Positions 8,841 through 19,052 of a DNA stretch of 64,000 nucleotides are shown piece by piece (within the stretch, counting starts at the first letter, position 1; each line of letters begins with the position of its first letter). This stretch comes from Cellvibrio sp. 79 (GTDB lineage: Bacteria; Pseudomonadota; Gammaproteobacteria; Pseudomonadales; Cellvibrionaceae). Under the pieces are notes generated by a model. That model was not told where the DNA came from. It did not search any database and was given only the letters and a program-made list of their open reading frames with translations. Location of the stretch: assembly GCA_003056245.1 (NCBI GenBank), contig MVDH01000006.1, positions 469,394 through 533,393 on the forward strand, given 5' to 3'. The position numbers were made by a program, and so were the translations under genes.

Positions 8841-9674
8841 ATGTCAAACCAGATTAAAACGCTGCGCGAATCTTTTTTTAATACTGTGTTCAGTCTGCTC
8901 GGACATATCGCTAACTGCGATGGCTATATCAACCGCAATGAAATTAAGCGGATTGAAATTTACATGGAAAAAATGGATTTGTCGGAAAAATGTAAACGCG
9001 AGGCTCAACATCTATTCAAGGAAGGTACCAGCCCTACCTTTAATGTTTCGCAAGTTCTGCAAGAGTTCAACAAAAACACTACGCCAAACCTTATTCAGAT
9101 TTTATTGGTATATCTTATTACCATGGCTAGAACCGATGGGATGTTGGTTAAAAAGGAAATGAACGTGGTACAGCATGTCGCAAAGGAACTGGGCTATAGC
9201 AGCATTGTATTTGACCATTTGTTAAAAATGATTTCCGCACAGGATGAATTTGCCTCGCAGCCACAACAGAAAACATCACAACAAAACACTTATCAAAACA
9301 CCACTCAACAAAAAAACGAACAACCCAAAACAGATCAACCAAAAACAGAACAGGGTAAATCCCATCAAGAAAAACATGAAGAGCCGAAGAAAGAGCAGGC
9401 GAAAAGTTACAGCAGCAATAACTTCTATAGCCAACAAAAATATCGCAACCCGGCATTGGAAGATGCTTATCAGGCTCTAGGTGTCACATCAGGAATGACT
9501 GAGCAGGAAATCCGGCGGGCCTACCAAAAGCTGGTGAGTCAATTTCATCCGGATAAGTTAGTAGGGCAAGGTATGCCGCCTGATTTGGTAAACGCTGCAA
9601 CCGAGCGTTTCAAAAAAATTCAGGCGGCTTATGATTTTCTAAAAAAATATCGCTCTATTTATAGTGCAGCTTAA
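8841..9674 (+). CDS. TerB-like plus C-terminal J-domain protein (DjlA-like, soluble), copy 2
   Basis: This is a tandem paralogue of the preceding gene, 277 residues from the ATG at 8841. That start has AAGGAAG nine bases upstream, whereas the ATG at 8832 directly abuts it. The TerB-like half (about 1-135) and J-domain half (about 205-275, with HPDK) both align with copy 1. The linker between them is longer and made of Lys/Gln/Glu repeats (several PKT/PKTEQ-like units). That suggests slippage expansion or a flexible charged tether. The stop lies one base from the end of the convergent amidohydrolase gene, leaving no room for an intergenic terminator. Confidence 0.83.
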   Translation: MSNQIKTLRESFFNTVFSLLGHIANCDGYINRNEIKRIEIYMEKMDLSEKCKREAQHLFKEGTSPTFNVSQVLQEFNKNTTPNLIQILLVYLITMARTDGMLVKKEMNVVQHVAKELGYSSIVFDHLLKMISAQDEFASQPQQKTSQQNTYQNTTQQKNEQPKTDQPKTEQGKSHQEKHEEPKKEQAKSYSSNNFYSQQKYRNPALEDAYQALGVTSGMTEQEIRRAYQKLVSQFHPDKLVGQGMPPDLVNAATERFKKIQAAYDFLKKYRSIYSAA

Positions 9675-9675
9675 C

Positions 9676-10755
9676 TCATAAAAATAATTTTCCACCAGTC
9701 ACGAAGGCATCCTCAGGGATGCCCATAGCGCGTTTTAATGCTACATCCCTATCCCATTGGTTACGAATGAATGAAATGGTAAAAGCCTGCTTGATGCTAA
9801 TATCCCCCAAGTGGTACCAAGGCGATACCAGCGGGAAAAATTGCAAAGGCCAATCTGTTCCGTAAATCAAACGCCCTTGTAATTCAGGTGCGCTGACTAC
9901 TTTGCGCATAAAACCCAATTTATTGATTTGCGTGAGACTGGAAATATCTCCATAAAGATTTGGATATTGTTTAAACATTGGCAATACACGCTCGAAATTA
10001 TCTTCACCGTGCGATTCACCTGTTGTTGCGATATGTGCCGCAATAACGGTGACGCCCATCGTTAATGGCAGTGTCAATTTTTGCGGATCGGCCAGCTCAT
10101 CGCGCGCACTGCTGAAAGATTTTTCCATTCCTGTATGCGTCAGCAACGGTATACCCAATTCAATCATCTTTTGATAAAACGGGATCAATACGGGATCGGC
10201 AGGATCGATATACATAATCGACGGCAACCATTTGATTAATACTGCACCTTGCACCTTAGCTTGCTCCAGGCGCTGGATGGCGTCTTTGCGATAAGGATTA
10301 ATGCTCGCGGCATACAGCAAGTTGGAATATTTTTGCGTTTGCTCGTACACGTATTCGTTAGGGACATAAATTTGGGTAAGATTTTTATCCAGGTTTCCTT
10401 CCGCATCAATCACACCGTCCATGGCCAAAATTACGGTTTTACTCACTTGATTTGATTTTGTAACTGCCTCGCTCAGCTTTTTAACAACAATTGCATCACC
10501 CTGCTCTTCCAGTTCTTTTTCATTTACACCCATGGCCAGCAAATACAACGGAAAGCGGATATTTTCACGCATTTCCTTATTAATAAAACACCCGGAATCC
10601 CCATAGCCTAAACCGGCCACATGCGCATGAAAATCGATAATATTTTTTTCGCCGGGGTTACTACTAGTATCAATATTAATAAATAGCGGACTAACGAACA
10701 AAATGATTAATAGTGAAATTGAAACGATTACTATTTTTTTGATTACACCAAGCAT
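9676..10755 (-). CDS. Membrane-anchored amidohydrolase family 2 (TIM-barrel metal hydrolase)
   Basis: This 359-residue protein has an N-terminal hydrophobic anchor (about 4-25) and then an amidohydrolase-2 TIM barrel. Visible metal and catalytic positions are the DFHAH strand-1 motif, LIKWLPS, LTHTG, AAHIA and YGTDWPL with its conserved Asp. Such enzymes hydrolyse or decarboxylate small carbon compounds; the substrate here is unknown. The likely location is the periplasmic side of the inner membrane. The ATG at 10755 overlaps the TGA of the upstream phospholipid-remodelling gene as TGATG and has AGGAGG upstream. The two are therefore translationally coupled and probably functionally linked. 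Confidence 0.78.
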   Translation of the reverse strand: MLGVIKKIVIVSISLLIILFVSPLFINIDTSSNPGEKNIIDFHAHVAGLGYGDSGCFINKEMRENIRFPLYLLAMGVNEKELEEQGDAIVVKKLSEAVTKSNQVSKTVILAMDGVIDAEGNLDKNLTQIYVPNEYVYEQTQKYSNLLYAASINPYRKDAIQRLEQAKVQGAVLIKWLPSIMYIDPADPVLIPFYQKMIELGIPLLTHTGMEKSFSSARDELADPQKLTLPLTMGVTVIAAHIATTGESHGEDNFERVLPMFKQYPNLYGDISSLTQINKLGFMRKVVSAPELQGRLIYGTDWPLQFFPLVSPWYHLGDISIKQAFTISFIRNQWDRDVALKRAMGIPEDAFVTGGKLFL

Positions 10756-13700
10756 CAAAGGCCTCCTGTTTTTTGCTCAATAGCTACGGATTGAGGCAGG
10801 GCTAGATTCAATGCCAATTGCTTGGCCGCACTGAAATCCGTTTTACCGCTACCCAATTTGGGAATTGTTTCAGTGTGATGGACCTGTGCGGGAATCATTA
10901 ATGGATTGCAATTATTTGCCAGCAAGCTCTGACGTAATTCGCTGGAATCAAGTGCAACCGTAATTAACAATACAATTTGCTCACCTTTTTTCTCGTCGGG
11001 AATATTGACTGCCACCATCTCCACATCGGGCTCAGTAATCACTTTTTTGATTTCCTGCTCAACCGCACCCAGGCTAATCATTTCCCCGCCTAATTTGGCG
11101 AAGCGTGAATAGCGGTCAACAATTGTCAGGAAACCATCGGCATCAACATGGCCTTTGTCGCCGGTTTTGTACCAGCGACGGCCATCGAGTTCCACAATGA
11201 CCGATTTGGTTTTTTCCGGATCATTTAAATAACCGAGCATCACCTGGGTGCCGGAAATTAAAATCAAACCATCCTCACCCACAGGCAAGGCTTGCAAACT
11301 AACAGGATCAACCACGCGGAATGAGCAGCCGGGCAACGGCAAACCCACAGTGCCTAATTTATTACCCAACTGTACATGCCAATCATTAGGGTCCAATTGA
11401 TCGGGAATATTTACGCTGGCAACCGGCGTGGTTTCTGTTGCACCATAACCTTCATAAATAATTTTATTAAAGCGTTGCTGGAATTCCTCGCGCACCTCCG
11501 GTGCCAATTTTTCTGCACCGGCGACAACTACGCGCAGCGATTCCAACATCAATGGTTGTACCTTTTTATTTTTGCTGTACAAACGCAGGAAGGTTGCGGT
11601 TGCACACATCACCGTAACGCGATTGCGCGAAATAGCTTTGGCAATGTTGACCACATCGGTTGGGTCCGGATGGCATACCACCGGGATACCTTCAATTAAC
11701 GGCAAGAATGTCGTTACGGTTAAACCGAATGAATGAAACGGTGGCAAGCTACCCATCACTACATCATCTTCACGGGTTTTTAACACATCGCTGATTTGTT
11801 TGATGTTCGCCATAAAATTGCGATGGCTTAATACAATGCCTTTCGGTGTTCCTTCGCTGCCACTGGAAAATAAAATCGCGGCCGGGTCATTTATTCCAAC
11901 CGTTTTACCAAACACGCGATAAAAAATATCAGCGGGAAGAATATGTGCCCCGACAAAGCCCAGCACTACCATTAATTTTGAAAGTTGTTCTTTCAGGTTT
12001 TCCAGGTAGATAACTTGCGTACCTTGCAACATTGCATCGGTGTCTATACCGCGGCCTTTTAATTTATCGATAAATTTTTCCGAGGTATAAACGGTTTTAA
12101 TGGCTGCATTTTTTACACCGGCTTGAATCGCAGCGATGCTGGTAGTGAAATTTATATTCACTCCGGTTTGGCCGTTTAACATTACGGCGAGATTGGCAAT
12201 TGTTGCAGCGCTGCTGGCGGGCAATAAAATCGCCACATTTTGTTCGCGATCCAGTTTGCGCATTTGATGAGCAAACGCGGTTGTAGCAGCGAGCATTTTT
12301 GCATTGGTCAGCTCGGTGCCATTGGTATCTATCACACAGGTTGCGCCCAGATGCTCTTTAGCCGAACGAATATAAGCAAGTGGTAACGGATCAAATTCTT
12401 TGGTGTGTTGTTCCCACGCATCGAACGACAGTTCAAACACTTTTTGTTTTAACTGATCGGCTTTGGTATCTACCGGTAACGGATTGCCAAACGTAATTAC
12501 CACTTCACGGCGCAAACCGCGCGCGGTGTTTTTGCGCAACTTTTCGCTGCGCGCACGAGATAAACGGCTGCCCCACAAGCCGTGTAAATAGAACGGTACA
12601 ATTACACCTTCAACACCGTCTACAACACGTTCATAACCGGTGCGGAATAATCCCAGCGAACCGGTACGGCTAATCGCACCTTCCGGAAACAAACATACAA
12701 CTTCGCCGGCAATTAATAATTGGTTGATTGCTTCCAACGATTCTTTGCTATTGCCGCTACTGATGGGAATTACACCGAAAAATTTGAATATCGGTTTTAA
12801 ATACCATTGTTCGTAAATGGAACGCAGCATTACAAAACGTACCGGGCGAGGACAGGCAATTTGCACCATCGCCCAATCGATCCAGCTGATGTGGTTACCA
12901 AGCAATAACACACCGCCGGTTTTTGGGAGATTATCAAAACCCACTACGCTGATTTTGTATTTGCCCTGCACCAATAATGCAGCACCAATTCGCGTTAACG
13001 AATGCGGTAATTCATAAACTGTAAATAACGCACCGCCCAGCGCTACCAACATCAACAAGATAAATAATTGCGATGTTGTGAGGCCAATACTGGCGAGCAA
13101 CATGGTCAGACCAAGGAAAGCGATCATGCCGATATTTTGCACCCAGTTATTACCAGCCAGTACAGTGCCCGCCTCATCGGCTTTAGCGTGATACTGGATG
13201 AGTGAATTCAGCGGAATAATAAATAATCCACCCAATACACCCAGCCCCATAAATGTCATGGCCATCGCAAAACGCGACTCCAGCGCAGGCAATAAACCAA
13301 GCAATACTGCAAAGCCGAGAGCACCAACGGGAATTAAACCCAGTTCAATATAATTTTTGGAAAGCTTACCGGCGACTAACGAGCCAATCACAATACCAAT
13401 TCCGGTGCACGCAAGAATGCCCTGAATCACCAGCGTGTTATTTTCATTTAATACGTCTTTGGCGAATGCAGGGAATGAGGCTAACACCGCTTGGGAAATT
13501 GCCCAGAACATGGTGAGACCAATAATGGATAACCAGATTGCGCGTTTGGCGGCGATGGTTTTTAGATTCTTGCCAAGATAACCGCCACTTAAATATGTGC
13601 CGACTTTAAATGTTTGATTTTCTTTTTCTGTTTCGTTGTGGCGATCCGGTAATTGGTAGGCCATCCACAATTCAATTAGCGTGAATGCAACCAGTGCCCA

Positions 13701-14255
13701 ACCAAGGGGAGCTATGTGAGTGATGATTGAGTTTGCATCGGTGATAACAACATCTTTCAAAAAAACTTCAAATAAAGCAGAAAAAACAAACGTGCTGCCG
13801 AGAATAGAAATAATCGTAAGCGCCTGCACCAATCCATTCGCACTGGCAAGATTTTTATCGCCCACTAATTCGCGGATGTAACCGTATTTGGCTGGCGAAT
13901 AAATTGCTGCTTGAATACCGAGCACCAGAGTCATCGCAAACGCGAGCCAGAACCAACCCTGGTAATACGCAAATAAAATGACCAACACGGCAGCGAGTTC
14001 AGCCCAGGCGCTGTACTGCATGACTTTGTGTTTGGGATATTTGTCGGAAATAAATCCGGCGGGTGAAAATAATAAAATAAATGGAATCAGAATCAGCGCA
14101 TTCACTAACGCCGTCAAAACAACCTGGGTGTTGCCGTCGTAGATTTTGAAAACGGTATTCTGGATAACAATTTTGTGGCCTAAATCGATAAAGGCATTCA
14201 CAAACAACACCAGCAGGTAAGGCATAAAACCTTTAATGCGTAACAGTGGCAGCAC
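10755..14255 (-). CDS. aas: MFS transporter / PlsC acyltransferase / acyl-ACP synthetase triple fusion (LplT-Aas-like)
   Basis: This 1166-residue inner-membrane protein combines three modules. Residues about 1-400 are a 12-helix MFS transporter of the LplT (lysophospholipid flippase) type. Residues about 425-620 are a PlsC-type 1-acyltransferase with NHISWIDW (HX4D) and FPEGAISRTGSL. Residues about 640-1150 are an AMP-forming acyl-ligase with LFSSGSEGTPKG, YGATETTP and WYKTGDKG. E. coli keeps LplT and the bifunctional Aas separate; the fusion would flip 2-acyl-lysophosphatidylethanolamine inward and re-acylate it. The start is GTG at 14255 with AAGGAGAG upstream. The divergent XRE regulator is a plausible but unproven controller. 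Confidence 0.85.
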   Translation of the reverse strand: MLPLLRIKGFMPYLLVLFVNAFIDLGHKIVIQNTVFKIYDGNTQVVLTALVNALILIPFILLFSPAGFISDKYPKHKVMQYSAWAELAAVLVILFAYYQGWFWLAFAMTLVLGIQAAIYSPAKYGYIRELVGDKNLASANGLVQALTIISILGSTFVFSALFEVFLKDVVITDANSIITHIAPLGWALVAFTLIELWMAYQLPDRHNETEKENQTFKVGTYLSGGYLGKNLKTIAAKRAIWLSIIGLTMFWAISQAVLASFPAFAKDVLNENNTLVIQGILACTGIGIVIGSLVAGKLSKNYIELGLIPVGALGFAVLLGLLPALESRFAMAMTFMGLGVLGGLFIIPLNSLIQYHAKADEAGTVLAGNNWVQNIGMIAFLGLTMLLASIGLTTSQLFILLMLVALGGALFTVYELPHSLTRIGAALLVQGKYKISVVGFDNLPKTGGVLLLGNHISWIDWAMVQIACPRPVRFVMLRSIYEQWYLKPIFKFFGVIPISSGNSKESLEAINQLLIAGEVVCLFPEGAISRTGSLGLFRTGYERVVDGVEGVIVPFYLHGLWGSRLSRARSEKLRKNTARGLRREVVITFGNPLPVDTKADQLKQKVFELSFDAWEQHTKEFDPLPLAYIRSAKEHLGATCVIDTNGTELTNAKMLAATTAFAHQMRKLDREQNVAILLPASSAATIANLAVMLNGQTGVNINFTTSIAAIQAGVKNAAIKTVYTSEKFIDKLKGRGIDTDAMLQGTQVIYLENLKEQLSKLMVVLGFVGAHILPADIFYRVFGKTVGINDPAAILFSSGSEGTPKGIVLSHRNFMANIKQISDVLKTREDDVVMGSLPPFHSFGLTVTTFLPLIEGIPVVCHPDPTDVVNIAKAISRNRVTVMCATATFLRLYSKNKKVQPLMLESLRVVVAGAEKLAPEVREEFQQRFNKIIYEGYGATETTPVASVNIPDQLDPNDWHVQLGNKLGTVGLPLPGCSFRVVDPVSLQALPVGEDGLILISGTQVMLGYLNDPEKTKSVIVELDGRRWYKTGDKGHVDADGFLTIVDRYSRFAKLGGEMISLGAVEQEIKKVITEPDVEMVAVNIPDEKKGEQIVLLITVALDSSELRQSLLANNCNPLMIPAQVHHTETIPKLGSGKTDFSAAKQLALNLALPQSVAIEQKTGGL

Positions 14256-14492
14256 AGGGATGCTCTCCTTTATAGCGGGGCTTCAAAGCAAGGCTTTTCA
14301 GCGGAATTATGGTCGGCTTCCTTTTACCTCCAATCTGGTGGAGGAGTAGCCGGTTTCTAACGCCCGGGCAGCATGCCCAAGGCCGTTGTGACTTTCTACT
14401 TTTTTCTGCGAAGTCGAATTCCTGTAGCCAAAAGGTATCGTATTTTGCTACCTTCTTCGCAAAATCGTTTTTTAGGTTGAGTCATAACGCAC
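14256..14492. promoter_or_regulatory. Divergent promoter region of the Aas-like gene and XRE regulator
   Basis: This 237-bp gap lies between divergently transcribed genes. It contains the AAGGAGAG ribosome-binding site of the Aas-like gene at its left end and no convincing gene. The open stretch at 14309-14602 overlaps the regulator's start in another frame and lacks any recognisable protein features. No clear palindromic operator was found. Confidence 0.35.
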
Positions 14493-15242
14493 ATGCCCCA
14501 GATCAACAACCTGCTCAATACCCTGAAAAAAACCCTCAAAAGCCATGGGTTTACCTACGCACAGGTGGCATCTCACCTGGACTTAACCGAGGCCAGCGTT
14601 AAACGCCTATTTTCCGAGCAACAAATTTCCTTGCAGCGGCTGGAGCAAATTTGCCAGTTAATGCACATGGAGATTTCCGATCTGGTGTTGTTAATGAATG
14701 ACCAGCAACCACGTTTGCAGCAACTGACGCACGAACAGGAAGAGGAAATTACCCGCGATCTGGTTTTGTTATTGGTGACGGTGTGTGTGCTTAATCGCTG
14801 GACGATGGAAGAAATGCTGGCGTGGTACAAAATCAGTGAAATCGAATGCCTGCAAAAATTAATTCGCCTGGATAAGTTAAAAATTATCGAGCTGCAACCT
14901 AAAAATAAAATCAAATTACTGATCGCCAGTAATTTCAGCTGGCGCGATGCCGGCCCCATCCAGCAATTTTTTCAGGCGAAACTCGCGCAGGAGTTTTTCA
15001 GCTCTCGCTTTGCGGGTGAAGATGAATGCCTGGTGGTGTTAAACGGAATGTTGTCGCACGCGAGCAATCTGGAATTCCAACGCAAACTCAAACGCTTCGC
15101 ACGCGAGTTTGAAGAGTTGAATAAACAGGATGCCGGTTTGCCCCTTGATGATCGCAAGGGGATTACAGTGGTGCTAGCGGCGCGCAATTGGAATTACGGT
15201 TTGTTTCGTCCGTTGCGCAAAAATACGGAGGAAAAAGAATAA
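14493..15242 (+). CDS. XRE-family helix-turn-helix transcriptional regulator
   Basis: This 249-residue protein has an N-terminal Cro/XRE helix-turn-helix (about 8-65): LKSHGFTYAQVASHLDLTEASVKRLFS, shown here in pieces as TYAQVASHLDL and EASVKRLF, followed by ISLQRLEQICQLM. The remaining 180 residues are a helical/winged region (about 80-235) without a recognised ligand-binding family, ending in a Glu/Lys-rich tail. It is divergent from the Aas-like gene and convergent with the YbdD gene, whose stop is only 4 bases away. The gene could regulate phospholipid remodelling, but that rests only on position. Confidence 0.8.
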   Translation: MPQINNLLNTLKKTLKSHGFTYAQVASHLDLTEASVKRLFSEQQISLQRLEQICQLMHMEISDLVLLMNDQQPRLQQLTHEQEEEITRDLVLLLVTVCVLNRWTMEEMLAWYKISEIECLQKLIRLDKLKIIELQPKNKIKLLIASNFSWRDAGPIQQFFQAKLAQEFFSSRFAGEDECLVVLNGMLSHASNLEFQRKLKRFAREFEELNKQDAGLPLDDRKGITVVLAARNWNYGLFRPLRKNTEEKE

Positions 15243-15246
15243 TTTG

Positions 15247-15474
15247 TTAACACGGACAGCGAGAAATCTTTCCGCCTTTGGAGGGATAGCGCGCATCCTG
15301 ACAGTAACGAAAAAATTCGCCTTCGGTCATAGGCGTTAATTCGGGATGATGTTGCTGCATGTGCTCGCAATAGCGCGCGTAATCGCCCACTCCCACCATC
15401 ATGCGGCAGGTTTGGGCGGCGCGTTGGAATAGTGTTTGTACAGACATTTTATTCAGCGCAAAAATCTTTTTCAT
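15247..15474 (-). CDS. YbdD/YjiX family small protein (DUF466)
   Basis: This 75-residue protein resembles the YbdD/YjiX family, with RAAQTCRMMVGVGDYARYCEH split around a conserved GxxDYxxYxxH pattern and a C-terminal cysteine-rich RCPC end. In E. coli these small proteins are encoded immediately after CstA or BtsT, and I recall YbdD being reported as needed for CstA-mediated pyruvate uptake. The ATG at 15474 overlaps the CstA stop as ATGA, with AAGGAA just upstream, so this start is preferred over one at 15492. It has the standard length and context. Confidence 0.85.
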   Translation of the reverse strand: MKKIFALNKMSVQTLFQRAAQTCRMMVGVGDYARYCEHMQQHHPELTPMTEGEFFRYCQDARYPSKGGKISRCPC

Positions 15475-17534
15475 ATCGGTTCCTTGCGCCATTCGCCGCC
15501 GATCTCTGTCGCTGTTGTTTGTGACGCACGACGAGCCTGCAACACCGCATGTACAGCGAACACCAGAATGACTAACACTACCGCCATAAAAATGCAGGCC
15601 ATGACGGCATCTACATAATCGTTAAATACAACGCGCTCCATTTGCTCCAGGCTTTTAGTCGGTGCGAGTACACGCCCCTCAGCCAGTGCGTTGGAGAAAA
15701 TTTCAGCGTGCGAGAGAAAACCGATTTTGGGATCGCTGGAAAATACTTTTTGCCAACCGGCGGTGAGTGTGACAATCAAAATCCACAGCGCAGGCAACGC
15801 AGTAATCCAGGCGAATCGCGCTTTTTGCATGCGGAACAGGATTACTGTGGCCAGCATTAATGCCATACCGGCGAGCATCTGGTTGGCGATGCCGAACAAT
15901 GCCCAGAGGCTGTTGATACCACCGAAAGGATCGGTCACTCCACCGTAGAGGAACCAGCCCCAACCCGCCGCCGCCAAACCAGTCGCCAGTAAATTAGCGG
16001 TCCAGGATTCGGTATTGCCTAATGCGGGGGAAACATTGCCCAGCAGATCCTGGATCAGGAAACGGCATACGCGTGTGCCGGCATCAAGCGTGGTGAGAAT
16101 AAATAACGCCTCGAACAAAATCGCAAAGTGATACCAGAACGCCATAAAGGATGAACCACCAATAAAATCCGCGAGGATTTTGGCCATTCCCACCGCAAAA
16201 GTCGGCGCGCCGCCGGTGCGCGAAAGAATGGATTCCTCGCCCACATCCTGCGCCATTTGCGTCAGCATTTCCGGCGTAACAACAAAGCCCCAGGAAGAAA
16301 TAGTTTGCGCCGCTTGTGCAGCGGTAGTGCCAATCACCGCCGCAGAACTGTTAAGCGCGAAATAAACGCCCGGCTCCAACACGGCAGCCGCCACCAGCGC
16401 CATCACCGCGACGAAGGATTCCATTAGCATGGCGCCGTAACCAATCGGCAAAATATGGGATTCGCGCGCGAGCATTTTGGGTGTAGTACCGGACGATACC
16501 AGCGCGTGGAAGCCACTTACCGCACCGCAAGCAATGGTGATAAACAGGAACGGGAAAAGCGAACCGGCAAACACGGGACCAGTGCCATCGATAAACGGGG
16601 TAAGTGCCGGCATTTTCAGCGGTGGCGCGACCACCAGAATTCCAATTGCCAACAACACAATGGTGCCAATTTTCAAAAAGGTAGAAAGATAATCGCGCGG
16701 TGCCAGCAGCAGCCAAACAGGTAATACCGCAGCGATAAAACCATAACCAATCAGTCCCAATGCCAGGGTTTCTGCATCCATTGAGAAGAATGGTCCCCAA
16801 TAAGGATGTTTAGCAACTTCGCTGCCGTAGGCCAGTGCAGCCATCAACAATACGAAACCAACCAGCGAGACTTCCAGCACACGCCCAGGGCGAATCCAGC
16901 GCGAGTAAACACCCATAAAGATCGCAATAGGCACTGTCGCCAATAAGGTAAATACACCCCAAGGGCTAGCCACCAGCGCTTTTACTACCACCATGCCGAG
17001 AACAGCGAGCAGGATGACGATAATCGCGAGTATTCCAACCATGCCAACCAAACCGGCGAAGTTACCCATTTCCATGCGCATCATTTCACCGAGGGATTTA
17101 CCATCGCGGCGAGTAGAAGCAAACAGGATCATGGCGTCCTGCACGGCACCGGCAAAAATCACCCCGAACAAAATCCACAGGGTTCCGGGCAGATAACCCA
17201 TTTGTGCGGCGAGGATCGGACCAACCAACGGACCCGCACCGGCAATCGCCGCGAAATGATGACCGAACAACACCCATTTGTGGGTGGGTACGTAATCCAG
17301 GCCATCGTTGCGTCGCTCGGCCGGTGTGAGACGACGATCATCCAGCTCCATCACACGGCTGCCGATATAGCGCGCGTAAAAACGATAAGCAATCACATAG
17401 ACGGAAAGCGCAGCTACAACCAGCCACAGCGCGTTGATGGTCTCGCCACGGGATAGCGCCAGCACTGCAAACGCAGTCACGCCAATACCAACCACACTGC
17501 CCCAGAGTAAAAAATCGCGAATCTGTTTAGTCAT
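15471..17534 (-). CDS. cstA: CstA/BtsT family carbon-starvation (pyruvate/peptide) transporter
   Basis: This 687-residue inner-membrane protein has about 16-18 hydrophobic segments and strong CstA signatures. These are YARYIGSRVMELDDRR near 53, the GHHFAAIAGAGPLVGP box near 90, and VSGFHALVSSGTTPKM in the middle. CstA proteins are nutrient transporters induced at carbon starvation; E. coli CstA and BtsT carry pyruvate, and peptide uptake has also been proposed. The length is normal and no domain is missing. It forms a two-gene operon with the YbdD-type gene. The ribosome-binding site is weak, but the start fits the family N-terminus. Confidence 0.9.
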   Translation of the reverse strand: MTKQIRDFLLWGSVVGIGVTAFAVLALSRGETINALWLVVAALSVYVIAYRFYARYIGSRVMELDDRRLTPAERRNDGLDYVPTHKWVLFGHHFAAIAGAGPLVGPILAAQMGYLPGTLWILFGVIFAGAVQDAMILFASTRRDGKSLGEMMRMEMGNFAGLVGMVGILAIIVILLAVLGMVVVKALVASPWGVFTLLATVPIAIFMGVYSRWIRPGRVLEVSLVGFVLLMAALAYGSEVAKHPYWGPFFSMDAETLALGLIGYGFIAAVLPVWLLLAPRDYLSTFLKIGTIVLLAIGILVVAPPLKMPALTPFIDGTGPVFAGSLFPFLFITIACGAVSGFHALVSSGTTPKMLARESHILPIGYGAMLMESFVAVMALVAAAVLEPGVYFALNSSAAVIGTTAAQAAQTISSWGFVVTPEMLTQMAQDVGEESILSRTGGAPTFAVGMAKILADFIGGSSFMAFWYHFAILFEALFILTTLDAGTRVCRFLIQDLLGNVSPALGNTESWTANLLATGLAAAGWGWFLYGGVTDPFGGINSLWALFGIANQMLAGMALMLATVILFRMQKARFAWITALPALWILIVTLTAGWQKVFSSDPKIGFLSHAEIFSNALAEGRVLAPTKSLEQMERVVFNDYVDAVMACIFMAVVLVILVFAVHAVLQARRASQTTATEIGGEWRKEPI

Positions 17535-17594
17535 TTTTATCGTTGTCTTGCTTATCGTGAGTAGGATTAAAACCGGAACTATAGCGGACCAGAA

Positions 17595-19052
17595 TTACAT
17601 TGGGGTTGAACGGCGCCAGGCATATAGAAAATAAATGGCAACGCCGATCAACATCCACACCGCCAGGCGAATCCAGGTATCCAGCGGTAAACCCAGCATC
17701 AAACCAAAGGCGGAAAGCGCGCCGGCCGGAGCCACAAACCAGATTACTGGCGAGCGGAACGGGCGATGCATATCCGGACGGGTTTTGCGCAGCACCAATA
17801 CCCCCAAACAGACCAGCACAAACGCAAATAAAGTGCCGATACTAACCAGCTCACCCACCAATCCCATCGGCATAAGCCCGGCGAGTGCAGCGACCAGCAA
17901 GCCAGTGATCAGCGTGGTTTTAAAAGGAGTGCGGAAGCGGGAATGAACATTGGAAAAGATTGCCGGCAGCAAACCATCGCGCGACATCGAATAGAAAATA
18001 CGGGTTTGAGCCAACAACAGCACCAGCACTACAGTCGTTAAACCGGCGATAGCACCCAGCTTCACCACCGGAGCCAGCCAGCTAACACCGAGGGTGTCGA
18101 TGGCGATGGCAATTGGATCTGGTACACCGAGCTTGTCGTAAGGAACCAGGCCAGTCAGCACATAGGCGACCAATGCATAAAGCACGGAACAAATCAGTAG
18201 CGAACCGATAATCCCGCGCGGCATATCGCGCTGTGGATTACTCGCTTCCTGCGCGGCGCAGGACACCGCATCAAAACCAATGTAGGCGAAAAACACTACA
18301 CCAGCGCCAGTCAGCACCCCGCCCCAACCAAAATTACCGAAACTGTCTTCCGGCGGTACGAAACTGCCCGCAGGGTTAGCAGCAGTCACCCAATTCTGGT
18401 GATCGACGGCGCTCCAGCCCAAAGCAATAAATAGCAAGACCACCGCCAGTTTAACCAACACGATAGCGGCATTAACGCGGGCCGATTCGCGTGTACCTAT
18501 CGCCAGCAACCAACTGGTAATCAATACAATCAGCACGGCGGGTAAATTGATCAAATTGCCAGTGGATGACCACTCGCCGGTACCGGCATTAAATACCCAG
18601 GGCCCCTGGGTAAATTGCACCGGAATATAAATACCCAGATTTTTCAGGAAACTAACCACGTAACCCGACCAACCGATGGCAACTGTCGTTGCACCAAGGG
18701 CGTATTCAAGAATTAAATCCCAACCGATAATCCACGCAATAAATTGCCCGAGGGATGCATAGGCATAGGTATAAGCCGAACCGGCAACCGGCACCGACGA
18801 GGCCAGCTCCGCATAACAGAGACCGGCAAACACGCACACCAGCGCACCCGCCACAAATGACAACACCACCGCCGGGCCGGCATTATTCGCTGCCGCATGG
18901 CCGCTCAATACAAAAATACCCGCTCCGATAATGCAGCCGATACCAAGGGCGATCAGATTCCACACCCCCAGGCTGCGCTTCAAGCCGGTTTTGCTGCCGT
19001 CCGCTTCGGAACACAGCAGGTCTACAGATTTGCACGCCCACATCTTATTCAT
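17595..19052 (-). CDS. APC superfamily amino-acid permease
   Basis: This 485-residue inner-membrane permease has about 12-13 transmembrane helices. The first APC signature is [19 protein letters not shown] near residues 40-60, followed by [21 protein letters not shown] and the helix-6 stretch [17 protein letters not shown]. This pattern fits the cationic/branched amino-acid permease (CAT/YfnA-like) group. The substrate cannot be fixed from sequence. I chose the ATG at 19052 because translation from the upstream start at 19205 would add 51 residues lacking family similarity. It is 60 bp from the cstA gene and on the same strand, so they may share a transcript. Confidence 0.82.
   Translation of the reverse strand: MNKMWACKSVDLLCSEADGSKTGLKRSLGVWNLIALGIGCIIGAGIFVLSGHAAANNAGPAVVLSFVAGALVCVFAGLCYAELASSVPVAGSAYTYAYASLGQFIAWIIGWDLILEYALGATTVAIGWSGYVVSFLKNLGIYIPVQFTQGPWVFNAGTGEWSSTGNLINLPAVLIVLITSWLLAIGTRESARVNAAIVLVKLAVVLLFIALGWSAVDHQNWVTAANPAGSFVPPEDSFGNFGWGGVLTGAGVVFFAYIGFDAVSCAAQEASNPQRDMPRGIIGSLLICSVLYALVAYVLTGLVPYDKLGVPDPIAIAIDTLGVSWLAPVVKLGAIAGLTTVVLVLLLAQTRIFYSMSRDGLLPAIFSNVHSRFRTPFKTTLITGLLVAALAGLMPMGLVGELVSIGTLFAFVLVCLGVLVLRKTRPDMHRPFRSPVIWFVAPAGALSAFGLMLGLPLDTWIRLAVWMLIGVAIYFLYAWRRSTPM

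Noticed and set aside
14309-14602. 97-codon open frame overlapping the XRE regulator start
   Set aside because: It overlaps the true helix-turn-helix gene in another frame and shows no recognisable protein features.
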